Shown piece by piece: positions 1 to 6,484 of a DNA stretch of 10,349 nucleotides (its first letter is position 1; each line of letters opens with the position of its first letter). Source of the stretch: Promethearchaeota archaeon (GTDB taxonomy: Archaea > Asgardarchaeota > Lokiarchaeia > Sigynarchaeales > SOKP01); assembly GCA_014729315.1 (NCBI GenBank), contig WJKD01000530.1, positions 1-10,349 of the forward strand, in the 5' to 3' direction. Both the position numbers and the translations under genes were made by a program. A model generated the notes under the pieces. That model ran no database searches. It was given only the letters and a program-made list of their open reading frames with translations, and was not told the DNA's origin.

Positions 1-89
1 AAGCATTAAATTTAGTTAATCTCGTGAGAAAGAAGGAAGTTTCTAAAGATTTAGCAATCGTTAAAATCTACCTAAAAATGGGTAGATAA
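1..89 (+). CDS. 3' end of an unidentified gene (partial, cut by window edge)
   Basis: The frame beginning at base 3 is open from the window edge to a TAA at 87-89 and encodes 28 residues, starting ALNLVNLVRKKEVSKD and ending KIYLKMGR. The other two + frames hit stops within the first 20 bases. The stretch is mixed basic/hydrophobic and helical-looking, with better base composition than the AT-only DNA after it, so it reads as the C-terminus of a real gene starting left of the window. It is too short to assign to a family. It converges on the kinase gene that ends at 299. A chance open frame of this length in AT-rich DNA cannot be excluded. Confidence 0.45.
   Translation, partial: ALNLVNLVRKKEVSKDLAIVKIYLKMGR
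66..87. terminator. Hairpin at the stop codon of the left-edge gene
   Basis: ATCTACC (66-72) pairs with GGTAGAT (81-87), giving a perfect 7 bp stem with an 8 nt loop that overlaps the TAA of the left-edge reading frame. On the minus strand the stem is followed by TTTT, so it could also stop read-through transcription from the kinase gene at 299-1849. The T-tract is short, so the terminator role is tentative. Confidence 0.3.
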
Positions 90-249
90 AATAGTTGGAA
101 ATGTCCAATATTAACTAACTTCGAGAAAAATTATATAGAAACATTATTAATGGAAAGATCTCCTTAATGAAAATAATTAAAAGTTAGATAAACTTTAAAG
201 AAAAATATTTTATATAGATAATGTTTGATTTGCTTGGTGACTGAAGAAC

Positions 250-270
250 TAAATAAGAATAAAAAAGAAA
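250..270 (-). terminator. T-rich terminator after the GlpK-like kinase
   Basis: On the minus strand, about 30-50 nt past the stop codon at 299, lies a pyrimidine tract (TTTCTTTTTTATTCTTATTT). Archaeal RNA polymerase commonly terminates at such U-rich tracts without needing a stem-loop. Similar tracts follow the other two genes of this run, which supports a terminator role here. Confidence 0.4.
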
Positions 271-298
271 TTCATGTAATTATTTAAAGAATTTGGTT

Positions 299-1849
299 TT
301 ATGGCGACTTGTAATTTAAAGATCTCGATACGATATCTTTCCAAAAGTCATATCTCTCTTCTCGATCATCCTGGCTCATTTGCGGGTGGTATTTCTTTTC
401 AACCTTTCTTATTGCGCGCAATTCTTCCCTTGAGCTCCAAAATCCAGTAGAAAGTCCCGCTATAAAAGCTGCACCTAAGGCAGTAATTTCTGGGTTTTGA
501 GAATGCTCTACTTCCATATCTAACATATCGCTTAACCTCTGCAGAATATATTTATTTTGAGAGACTCCTCCATCAGCTTTTATAATTTTTACGTCGATTC
601 CTGTGTCTTGCTTGATTCCTTCAACAAAATCTTTTATTCTATAACAAATCCCGTTTAAAACTGCTCTAATAATATGCTCTTTTTTAGTGGTTAAACTAAT
701 TCCAAAAAGATTACCCCGAGCTGTAGAGTCCCAATAAGGATAAGAAATACCGCTACTAAATGTTGGGACGAAATATACCCCTTCGCTACTTCCAACTGTC
801 AAGGCCATTTTTTCCGTCTCGGCTGGATCATCGAATAAACCTAACTCATTTTGTATCCAATCAATGATGTTTCCTGTATTATGCGACATCCCTTCAAGCA
901 TGTAGGTAGCTTCACCGTCAATTTTCCATGCGACCATTGGATATAAGCGTCTTTTTGAAGCAAAAGGTTCATTTCCCGTGTTTATGTCCACGAAACTTCC
1001 TGTACCATTAGTGACTTTCATATCCCCAAAGTTAAAGCAGCATTGACCGAAAAGTGAGGCTTGCTGGTCTGCGATAATTGCTCTGATGGGGATTCCAGAA
1101 TCACCAAAGAGGTTGCTTACTCCAAAATCATCCTTAGTCTCTTTTAATTCGGGTAATATATGTGTAGGAATTCCAAGTGGTTTAAGAATGGGTTTGTTCC
1201 ATTCTAAAGAAAAAGGATCTAACATCGCCGAAGAAGAAGCATTCGAATAATCTGTAGCATGAAGTCTTCCTTCGGTTAAATTCCAAAGAATCCAAGAATC
1301 TAATTGACCCCATACAATATTAGTGTCGGGATTATTTATTTTCTCTTTAATATCGGGATTTTGATCTAAGAAATACGCAGTTCTCACAGAAGCATAGTCC
1401 GTTGGAAATTGAAGCATTGAAGCGGTCAACATTTTCGTACTTCCAAAAATAGAAGCAACCTTAGCAAAACCTCTTAAAAACTTAAAGAAAAATTTATTTG
1501 ATAATTTCTCGGCAAATTCAGCTGATCGTTTATCTTGCCACGAAATAATATTTGAATATAATTTTCCGGTTTTCTTATCCCAAAAAGTAAAGGATGCCCT
1601 TTGAGTTGAGATAGCTATAGCGTCAATATCGGAATCTTTTAAATTATTTGAACTTAATACCTCTTCAATTGATTCTTTAGACATTTTCCAAATTTCTTTC
1701 GGATCTTGCTCAACTTTTCCAGACTCGTCCATAATATAATTTGGTCTTCTACGTGCTTCGGAGAAAATTTCCCCTTTCTTGTCAAAAAGTATAGCTTTTA
1801 TATTGGTTGTTCCCAAATCAAGCGTTAAGACATATTTTTTTTCAACCAT
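299..1849 (-). CDS. FGGY-family carbohydrate kinase, glycerol-kinase (GlpK)-like
   Basis: This cytosolic kinase would transfer the ATP gamma-phosphate to a polyol or sugar. The 516 residues match GlpK (about 500) along their whole length. Features in order: phosphate-binding DLGTT at 11-15, the TQRAS segment at 82-86, a WQDKR segment at 104-108, a GlpK-like ATDYSNAS at 198-205, catalytic DQQASLFGQ at 261-269, NGTGSF at 281-286, the adenosine-site ADGG at 425-428, and TALGAA at 456-461. E. coli GlpK reads NQRET where this protein reads TQRAS, so the glycerol-contacting Glu (E84) is replaced by Ala85. The segment at roughly 116-150 is longer than in E. coli and rich in Phe and Lys. Glycerol is therefore not assured as the substrate. 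The start is the ATG at 1849, with GTGAT 5 nt upstream. The gene follows another FGGY kinase at 129 bp and probably has its own promoter. Family assignment is secure; substrate is not. Confidence 0.9.
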   Translation of the reverse strand: MVEKKYVLTLDLGTTNIKAILFDKKGEIFSEARRRPNYIMDESGKVEQDPKEIWKMSKESIEEVLSSNNLKDSDIDAIAISTQRASFTFWDKKTGKLYSNIISWQDKRSAEFAEKLSNKFFFKFLRGFAKVASIFGSTKMLTASMLQFPTDYASVRTAYFLDQNPDIKEKINNPDTNIVWGQLDSWILWNLTEGRLHATDYSNASSSAMLDPFSLEWNKPILKPLGIPTHILPELKETKDDFGVSNLFGDSGIPIRAIIADQQASLFGQCCFNFGDMKVTNGTGSFVDINTGNEPFASKRRLYPMVAWKIDGEATYMLEGMSHNTGNIIDWIQNELGLFDDPAETEKMALTVGSSEGVYFVPTFSSGISYPYWDSTARGNLFGISLTTKKEHIIRAVLNGICYRIKDFVEGIKQDTGIDVKIIKADGGVSQNKYILQRLSDMLDMEVEHSQNPEITALGAAFIAGLSTGFWSSREELRAIRKVEKKYHPQMSQDDREERYDFWKDIVSRSLNYKSP

Positions 1850-1853
1850 TGTA

Positions 1854-1860
1854 TATCACG
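1854..1860 (-). promoter_or_regulatory. Shine-Dalgarno (GTGAT) of the GlpK-like gene
   Basis: The minus strand reads CGTGATA, with GTGAT 5 nt before the ATG at 1849. GTGAT is part of the archaeal anti-SD complement GGAGGTGATC. It supports this start codon. Confidence 0.55.
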
Positions 1861-1871
1861 CTTAGTTAATT

Positions 1872-1898
1872 TAATTTAATTAAATTATTTTATATTAA
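1872..1898 (-). promoter_or_regulatory. Putative promoter with overlapping 16 bp palindrome upstream of the GlpK-like gene
   Basis: On the minus strand TTAATATAAAATAAT (1884-1898) resembles an archaeal TATA box centred about 41 nt before the ATG. That would put transcription start roughly 15 nt upstream of the start codon. Overlapping its downstream edge is a perfect 16 bp palindrome, TAATTTAATTAAATTA (1872-1887), placed where a repressor would block TBP or polymerase. The palindrome is A/T-only, so chance is a serious alternative. Confidence 0.35.
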
Positions 1899-1939
1899 TT
1901 TTCCAAGGCAATTAAAATAATTTAACATCTTTAATCGAG

Positions 1940-1975
1940 TAAAAGATAAAAAAAAAATTTTAGAAAAAAGAAAGC
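1940..1975 (-). terminator. Poly-T terminator after the xylulokinase-like gene
   Basis: Just past the stop at 1979, the minus strand carries TTTCTTTTTTCT and then an uninterrupted run of ten T (1948-1957). This is the strongest U-tract in the window. It argues that the two kinase genes are largely separate transcripts. Confidence 0.5.
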
Positions 1976-1978
1976 ATT

Positions 1979-3436
1979 TTAGAGGTTTTTTGTCACTCTC
2001 TTTTTATCGTAAATATCTAAAAGCGCGGGCATATATATCCTAACTAGTTTCTTATATGTTCTTACGTTCTTTTTAATCGGATTGAATTCTTTTTCAAATC
2101 TAACTGTTTTTTCAATTGCTTCGGTTATATTACTATATATTTTTGTGCCATATAAACCTAAGATGCCAGCTCCTAACGCAGCACCGTCTTTTATTTCGGG
2201 GATCAAAACTTTTCTGTTAAGGATGTCCGCAAAGATTTGCGCCCATAGGTCGCTATTCATAGCTCCTCCATCAGCGCGTATTTCGTTAATTTTAAACCCT
2301 CCCATAGCTTCGAGCATTTGTAAATACATATTCCCGCTTAGAGCTGCTGATTCCATAATGGCTCTTATCATATGCGCTCTCGAATGATTCCAACCAATGC
2401 CATGTATCGTTCCCTTTCGGAAAATATAAAGGGGTATAAAAAGTAGACCCTCGCTCCCAGGGGAAATAGACTTTGCTTCCTCGGTTAAAATATCGTAAAC
2501 ATCAACATCTTTTTCTTCGCTGATTTTTATTTGTAATTGAGAGAAGTTGTCTTTGAACCATTTCAATGCTGTTCCCGTTCCGGGCATTACGCCTTCAATG
2601 TGCCATTTCCCCTTTATCATAGAAGGAAGTGAAAAGATCGGAATATCCCCGGCTGGTTTGATCGGTTTATCCACAACAATGTCAACGAATGTCCCGGTTC
2701 CCGTAGTAACTTTTGCCTGACCTTCTTTAATCACGCCTAATCCTACAGCAGAGCATTGTTGATCACCGCCTCCCAATATAACCGGAGTATTAGAACTTAA
2801 TCCTAATTCGTTTGCAGTCTCTGGAAGTAGTTCTCCAACGATCTCACCCGGTTCACATAATTCTGGCCATAATTCTACTGGAAGTTCGTATAATTGAGCA
2901 AGATTTTCGTCCCACTGCATAGTATCGTAATTCATAATACCAAATATTCCATTTGTGGGATCCGTTACATATTTTCCGCATAATTTAGAATATATATAAG
3001 TAATAGGAAATACAATCTTGAACGCTTTATTGAATAAATCGGGCTTGTTCTTTTTAAACCATAGGAGTTTAGGGATCGTTCTTCTTAAACCACCTTCCTC
3101 AGCCCATTCTTTAGCATTTATCTCTTCTCTCTCGTCCATCCAAGTCAAGGCAGGATGAAGCACATTACCTTCTTTACCGACTAATGTTGTAGTTTCCCTC
3201 GCAAATGAAGCTGCTATGCCTTGTATATCAGCAATATTTACTTTTTTAGCAACGATATTACACGAATTTTTTACAGCATTCCACCAAATTTCGGGATCTT
3301 GTTCGGATATACCTACAGGCTGTTTAACGAGAGGATATTCTTCATAGGACTTTTCAATAAGCTTTCCATCTAGGTCGAAAACTACTGTTCTTGCTCCAGT
3401 TGTTCCCACATCAAACACACAAATTAAATCGCCCAT
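1979..3436 (-). CDS. FGGY-family carbohydrate kinase, xylulokinase/gluconokinase-like
   Basis: This is a soluble ATP-dependent sugar or polyol kinase of 485 residues, usual for FGGY kinases. From the ATG start: DVGTTGAR at 9-16 (phosphate binding), FARETT at 78-83, TWMDERE at 98-104, a PKLLWFKKNKPDLF segment at 122-135 typical of xylulokinases, GGGDQQCSAVG at 222-232 with the presumed catalytic Asp225, TTGTGTFVDI at 244-253, ADGGAMN at 388-394 and AALGAG at 419-424. Overall it looks xylulokinase-like, but it has the Arg-Glu-Thr and DQQ motifs of glycerol kinases (XylB has SGQMHG and GDNAA), so substrate cannot be read from family alone. Start choice: a GTG at 3445 would add three residues, but it lies inside the sequence AGGTGAG, an ideal Shine-Dalgarno 4-5 nt before the ATG at 3436. 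The ATG is therefore preferred. Confidence 0.88.
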   Translation of the reverse strand: MGDLICVFDVGTTGARTVVFDLDGKLIEKSYEEYPLVKQPVGISEQDPEIWWNAVKNSCNIVAKKVNIADIQGIAASFARETTTLVGKEGNVLHPALTWMDEREEINAKEWAEEGGLRRTIPKLLWFKKNKPDLFNKAFKIVFPITYIYSKLCGKYVTDPTNGIFGIMNYDTMQWDENLAQLYELPVELWPELCEPGEIVGELLPETANELGLSSNTPVILGGGDQQCSAVGLGVIKEGQAKVTTGTGTFVDIVVDKPIKPAGDIPIFSLPSMIKGKWHIEGVMPGTGTALKWFKDNFSQLQIKISEEKDVDVYDILTEEAKSISPGSEGLLFIPLYIFRKGTIHGIGWNHSRAHMIRAIMESAALSGNMYLQMLEAMGGFKINEIRADGGAMNSDLWAQIFADILNRKVLIPEIKDGAALGAGILGLYGTKIYSNITEAIEKTVRFEKEFNPIKKNVRTYKKLVRIYMPALLDIYDKKRVTKNL

Positions 3437-3440
3437 TTTT

Positions 3441-3447
3441 CTCACCT
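3441..3447 (-). promoter_or_regulatory. Shine-Dalgarno AGGTGAG deciding the kinase start
   Basis: AGGTGAG on the minus strand matches the archaeal anti-SD complement and ends 4 nt before the ATG at 3436. The alternative in-frame GTG (3445-3443) is contained in this motif, so it more likely serves ribosome binding than initiation. Confidence 0.6.
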
Positions 3448-3496
3448 AATTATTACAAATCGAAAATGATTTAATATCTATTAATTATGTAAAAGA

Positions 3497-3537
3497 ATTA
3501 TATAGATCTAAATTCAGATCATTGTTATATATTAAAC
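3497..3537 (-). promoter_or_regulatory. Candidate TATA boxes upstream of the xylulokinase-like gene
   Basis: The 181 bp gap between the Fe-S protein and this kinase contains two minus-strand TATA-like elements. CTATATAATT (3497-3506) is about 61 nt before the ATG, and TTTAATATATAAC (3525-3537) is about 90 nt before it. Between them lies a small inverted repeat, GATCT-6 nt-AGATC (3505-3520), which overlaps the edge of the first box. Either box could drive the kinase independently of the oxidase pair. In such AT-rich DNA each box on its own is weak evidence. Confidence 0.3.
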
Positions 3538-3579
3538 TATTGTTTTTAGATTCTGTTTCATGATTGTGTTCCCGGATTT

Positions 3580-3610
3580 AAGAAAACAAAAAATAAATAA
3601 AAAGAGAGAT
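3580..3610 (-). terminator. T-rich terminator after the Fe-S protein
   Basis: Starting 8 nt past the stop at 3618, the minus strand reads a pyrimidine-rich tract (ATCTCTCTTTTTATTTATTT, then TTTTGTTTTCTT). It is a typical archaeal U-rich terminator and would end the oxidase/Fe-S transcript. Confidence 0.45.
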
Positions 3611-3617
3611 TTATAAT

Positions 3618-4892
3618 TTAAATTACCTTTACAAGTATGTTAGATATATCCATTATTGAAACCGTATCTTTATCGCTCTCTTTAATACCATACGATAATC
3701 CTAATTCACATAAGGGACACGCAGAAATGATAATATTCGCTCCCGTATCCCTTAATTCATTAATTCTATTTGATGCTTCCTCCACAGCGATATCTTTATC
3801 TGCCCAGTGAACTGTACCGCTCCAACCACAGCAATGAGTAAAATCTTTGGTATAATTTGGCTCTTTCACTTCCATACCTTGAATTTTATGAAGAATATTT
3901 CTTATAGAGGTTACATCCTTCAAATTTCGTGCCAACAAACACGGATCGTGAATAGTAATACTTTTATACTCCTCGGGAATTGGATTTTTTATAATTATCT
4001 TTCCTTCTTCGAGTAAAGTATTGAAATACTCTACAATGTGAATGATTTTAACATCCATCTCAACGCCTATGTCCCTATATCTTTTTACTAAGGTTTCTAC
4101 GCAGCCTGGACAATCTGAAACGATTAATTCCGCTCCCGTACTTTCGATTAGTTCTTTATTTTTCGCAGCAAATTTATTCATAGTGTTTTTATCTCTTATA
4201 CTAAACGCAGGTGCTCCGCAACACATTTTTTGGTCTAAGTTAGTAGAAAACTTGATCCCCGCCTTTTTCAATATTTCTATATTCGCTTTCACAACATCTG
4301 GGAATTTCATAGTCTCGCATCCGATATAATAATACACATCGTCATTTCCATTGGTTTCAATATTTTCTATACCCTTCTCTTTATAAGTTTGAAAAATATT
4401 CGGATCTTCGATGGTGTTCGTCTTGTTGAGCACATTTATTTGCTTCTTACAATAGTCTGGCATTAGACCTTTTTCGTTTAGATCGTCCCTTACCGTCTCC
4501 AACAACGAAACCACAGAAAAATCGAATGGGCACCATACTTTACAGTTTTCTTCGTTGCTGCATTTGTACATCAAATCGATAAACTCCTTGTTCTCATCTT
4601 TAGTAGGATCAATCTTTCCTATCGAAAGATAATATCCGATTCTTGATTTATACGCGGGGCTCATGGTTTCGGATTGAGCGGCTTGGAGAGTTCCGCAATC
4701 GAATCGACACATATTAGGACAGAGCATACAGTTAATTAAATTTTTGACATCAGCTTTGTATTCGCCTTCGGGATAGAAGTTCTTCTTCTTTAAGCGAAAA
4801 TTCTTCATTATCGTTCGCTTCACATCTCTATCAGCATTGTTAATGATAGGTAGTATCCACTTGTATTTTTTTAATGTTTCAAAGATTCCCAT
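3618..4892 (-). CDS. (Fe-S)-binding CCG-domain protein, GlpC/GlcF/HdrD-like electron-transfer subunit
   Basis: This 424-residue protein resembles the electron-transfer subunits of glycolate oxidase, anaerobic glycerol-3-phosphate dehydrogenase and HdrD-type heterodisulfide reductase. An N-terminal di-cluster ferredoxin domain has C55-x2-C58-x3-C62-x3-C66 and then C111-x5-C117-x3-C121-P. Two CCG (cysteine-rich) domains follow: C192, C224-C225-G, C261-x2-C264; and C318, C354-C355-G, C392-x2-C395. No signal peptide or membrane helix is seen, so it is cytosolic or peripherally attached. Oddity: the second ferredoxin motif has Glu114 where the usual CxxCxxCxxxCP pattern has its second Cys, and the first motif has one extra residue between Cys 2 and 3. 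The ATG directly follows the TAA of the upstream flavoprotein, with a GGAGG inside that gene's last codons, so the two are translationally coupled and probably form one enzyme. The physiological electron acceptor is unknown. Confidence 0.9.
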   Translation of the reverse strand: MGIFETLKKYKWILPIINNADRDVKRTIMKNFRLKKKNFYPEGEYKADVKNLINCMLCPNMCRFDCGTLQAAQSETMSPAYKSRIGYYLSIGKIDPTKDENKEFIDLMYKCSNEENCKVWCPFDFSVVSLLETVRDDLNEKGLMPDYCKKQINVLNKTNTIEDPNIFQTYKEKGIENIETNGNDDVYYYIGCETMKFPDVVKANIEILKKAGIKFSTNLDQKMCCGAPAFSIRDKNTMNKFAAKNKELIESTGAELIVSDCPGCVETLVKRYRDIGVEMDVKIIHIVEYFNTLLEEGKIIIKNPIPEEYKSITIHDPCLLARNLKDVTSIRNILHKIQGMEVKEPNYTKDFTHCCGWSGTVHWADKDIAVEEASNRINELRDTGANIIISACPLCELGLSYGIKESDKDTVSIMDISNILVKVI

Positions 4893-6377
4893 TTAATTAT
4901 CGCCTCCTTTCCAAGTAGGTTCGTAAATTTTTCCTGGATTTAGAATACCATTAGGATCTAATGCTTTCTTAAAATTTCTCAATACCTCGATTCCAGCTTT
5001 CCCCCATTCTCTCTCCATCCAATGGGAGCGGTTAATCCCTACACCATGGTGGTGAGAGAAGGATCCTCCGTTATCCTCGACTGCTTTTATCGTTGCGTCC
5101 CAACAGGTCCTGTAAAAATCAAATTCCGTTTTGCCTTTTTCAGGGACTCCACCAAATGTGAAGTAAAAACCTACTCCGTTAGGATAAAAATGCGACACAT
5201 GAGCCGTGATTAGTAAATTTCCTTTTATTTTGCTTACTGATTCAACTACATCGTGATACATTTTAGACGCGTTATCCCAATCAATTGAAACTTCTATAGT
5301 ATCGGCCACGATCTTATAAGGAGGAAACATTGAGGTTTCTTTAACGTTAAACCTGGTTTCGAACCAATGATCCACTGGTTCCTTTCCACAATCAACTCCC
5401 GAATTTTTTACACACATATCTCTTGTAATAGATTCTTCTAAATCTACTAAATTTTTATTTCCTTCACATACAAAAACGACCATAACTTTATCTTTAGCCT
5501 TTTCAATGTGTTCGAAGTGTCTTGCGGTTTCAGACGCGTCGTAGATACGTATCACAGCGGGATATACGTTTTCTCTTAATATTTCTCGGGTTGCGTCTAA
5601 TGAATCTTCAATAGTCGGAAAAGCATAAGATATTAAAGTTCGTTTTTCGGGCTGAGGCCATATCTTTAATGTTGCTTTGGTAACTATACCTAATGTTCCT
5701 TCTCCTCCAATAAAAAATTTATCTAATTGTGGCCCAGTTGAGGTTCTTGCCATAGGTTTAAAATTAACGATATCCCCGTTTGGAAGAACTACTTCCATTC
5801 CTAATAATATATCTTCTATTTTTCCGTATTTTGTTGAAAATTGACCTGCCGCTCGATGCGCTATGTATCCTCCAACAGAAGATGTGTATAATGATTGAGG
5901 TATATGTCCACATCTATAGCCCTTGGCTTCAAGTTGTCTCTCAAGATTCATTCCATTTATTCCCGCTTCAACTGTAATGGTTAAATTTTTATCGTTAATC
6001 GAAATGATTCTGTTAAATTTCTTAACATCAAGTACGATGCCACCTCGAACGGGGATCGCACCTCCCACAACTCCACTTCCTTCTGCATAAGGCACTACTG
6101 GAATTTTATGACTATTTGCAAATTTCATGATCTCTGAAATCTGTTGAGTCGTCTCTGGCCAAACGATAAGATCTGGTAAACCCGCGATCTTTCCTAACAT
6201 TAACCAATTCAAGGTAATAAGCGATGTATCTTGAGTGTAGGCAAAAAGATCAATTGGTTTTGAAGAGACATTTTGTTTGCCAACAATATTGCTGAGTTCT
6301 GCGATGATTTTTTCCTTATTTTCGATCTCACATCGGTTTTCTTTATATATTAACTCGAAATCTTCTTTTAGATTCAT
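4893..6377 (-). CDS. FAD-linked oxidase, alkylglycerone-phosphate synthase (AGPS)/GlcD superfamily
   Basis: This 494-residue soluble flavoprotein is of the PCMH/FAD_binding_4 fold with a C-terminal FAD-oxidase domain. The FAD-binding half spans about 65-245: PYAEGSGVVGG at 96-106 (PP-loop), VEAGINGMNLERQL at 136-149, GHIPQSLYTSSVGG at 157-170, STGPQLDKFFIGGEGTLG at 213-230. The C-terminal half carries AVIRIYD (274-280), GFYFTFGG (403-410) and SHHHGVG (441-447), then a DPNGILNPGK tail typical of GlcD-like oxidases. The 136-280 region aligns nearly without gaps to AGPS as I remember it, with His158, Arg277, Tyr405 and the His442-444 triplet at catalytic AGPS positions; GlcD and D-lactate dehydrogenases normally show GEHG instead of HHHG. 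AGPS itself is redox-neutral and needs no partner, whereas this gene is coupled to a CCG Fe-S subunit. An FAD dehydrogenase of a hydroxy-acid or phosphorylated polyol is therefore the likelier role. No Shine-Dalgarno is seen before this ATG. Family is secure; substrate is unknown. Confidence 0.9.
   Translation of the reverse strand: MNLKEDFELIYKENRCEIENKEKIIAELSNIVGKQNVSSKPIDLFAYTQDTSLITLNWLMLGKIAGLPDLIVWPETTQQISEIMKFANSHKIPVVPYAEGSGVVGGAIPVRGGIVLDVKKFNRIISINDKNLTITVEAGINGMNLERQLEAKGYRCGHIPQSLYTSSVGGYIAHRAAGQFSTKYGKIEDILLGMEVVLPNGDIVNFKPMARTSTGPQLDKFFIGGEGTLGIVTKATLKIWPQPEKRTLISYAFPTIEDSLDATREILRENVYPAVIRIYDASETARHFEHIEKAKDKVMVVFVCEGNKNLVDLEESITRDMCVKNSGVDCGKEPVDHWFETRFNVKETSMFPPYKIVADTIEVSIDWDNASKMYHDVVESVSKIKGNLLITAHVSHFYPNGVGFYFTFGGVPEKGKTEFDFYRTCWDATIKAVEDNGGSFSHHHGVGINRSHWMEREWGKAGIEVLRNFKKALDPNGILNPGKIYEPTWKGGDN
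4901..4910 (-). promoter_or_regulatory. Shine-Dalgarno of the Fe-S gene, embedded in the flavoprotein's last codons
   Basis: The minus strand reads AAAGGAGGCG within the codons for the flavoprotein's C-terminal Lys-Gly-Gly. GGAGG ends 10 nt before the ATG at 4892. Together with the TAA-ATG junction this indicates coupled translation of the two subunits. Confidence 0.6.
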
Positions 6378-6396
6378 AAAGAGTACTCGGTTCTAT

Positions 6397-6413
6397 ATTA
6401 GTTTTTAACTAAT
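6397..6413. promoter_or_regulatory. Palindrome upstream of the flavoprotein start (possible operator)
   Basis: ATTAGTT-TTT-AACTAAT is a perfect 7 bp inverted repeat with a 3 nt centre, lying 20-36 nt upstream of the ATG at 6377. A further 8 bp palindrome, GAGTACTC (6381-6388), sits almost at the start codon. The position suits a repressor site for the oxidase/Fe-S pair. A TTAACTAA-like half-site also lies upstream of the GlpK-like kinase (1862-1870). No experimental or family evidence supports the role. Confidence 0.3.
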
Positions 6414-6442
6414 TATATGAATGAGTTTAATTTAACATTATT

Positions 6443-6470
6443 ATTTAAAAATTATAAACGAATATAAAAC
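6443..6470 (-). promoter_or_regulatory. Candidate promoter for the flavoprotein/Fe-S pair
   Basis: In the 107 bp gap after the helical-repeat gene, the minus strand carries TATA-like elements: TTTTATATTCG (about 6460-6470) and TTTATAATTTTTAAATA (6443-6459). They lie 65-93 nt before the ATG, allowing a short untranslated leader that includes the palindrome at 6397-6413. The exact box cannot be chosen by eye. Confidence 0.3.
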
Positions 6471-6484
6471 GCTACAGAAACACA

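Noticed and set aside
2082..2387. 101-codon open frame on the + strand inside the xylulokinase-like gene
   Set aside because: It lies wholly antisense to a well-supported kinase with intact motifs. Its composition is that of the complement and no domain is recognisable.
3437..3445. GTG at 3445 as the start of the xylulokinase-like kinase
   Set aside because: It falls inside the AGGTGAG Shine-Dalgarno serving the ATG at 3436, and the three extra residues (MRK) are not needed for the fold.
3807..5977. Several 60-95 codon + strand frames opposite the Fe-S protein and flavoprotein (3807-4016, 4042-4329, 5022-5213, 5780-5977)
   Set aside because: All are antisense to genes with complete family motifs, lack ribosome-binding sites and show no recognisable domains.
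4893..6377. Assigning the flavoprotein as a true alkylglycerone-phosphate synthase
   Set aside because: The catalytic signature fits, but AGPS needs no electron acceptor, and the coupled Fe-S subunit and the GlcD-like NPGK tail favour an oxidoreductase. Only the superfamily is claimed.
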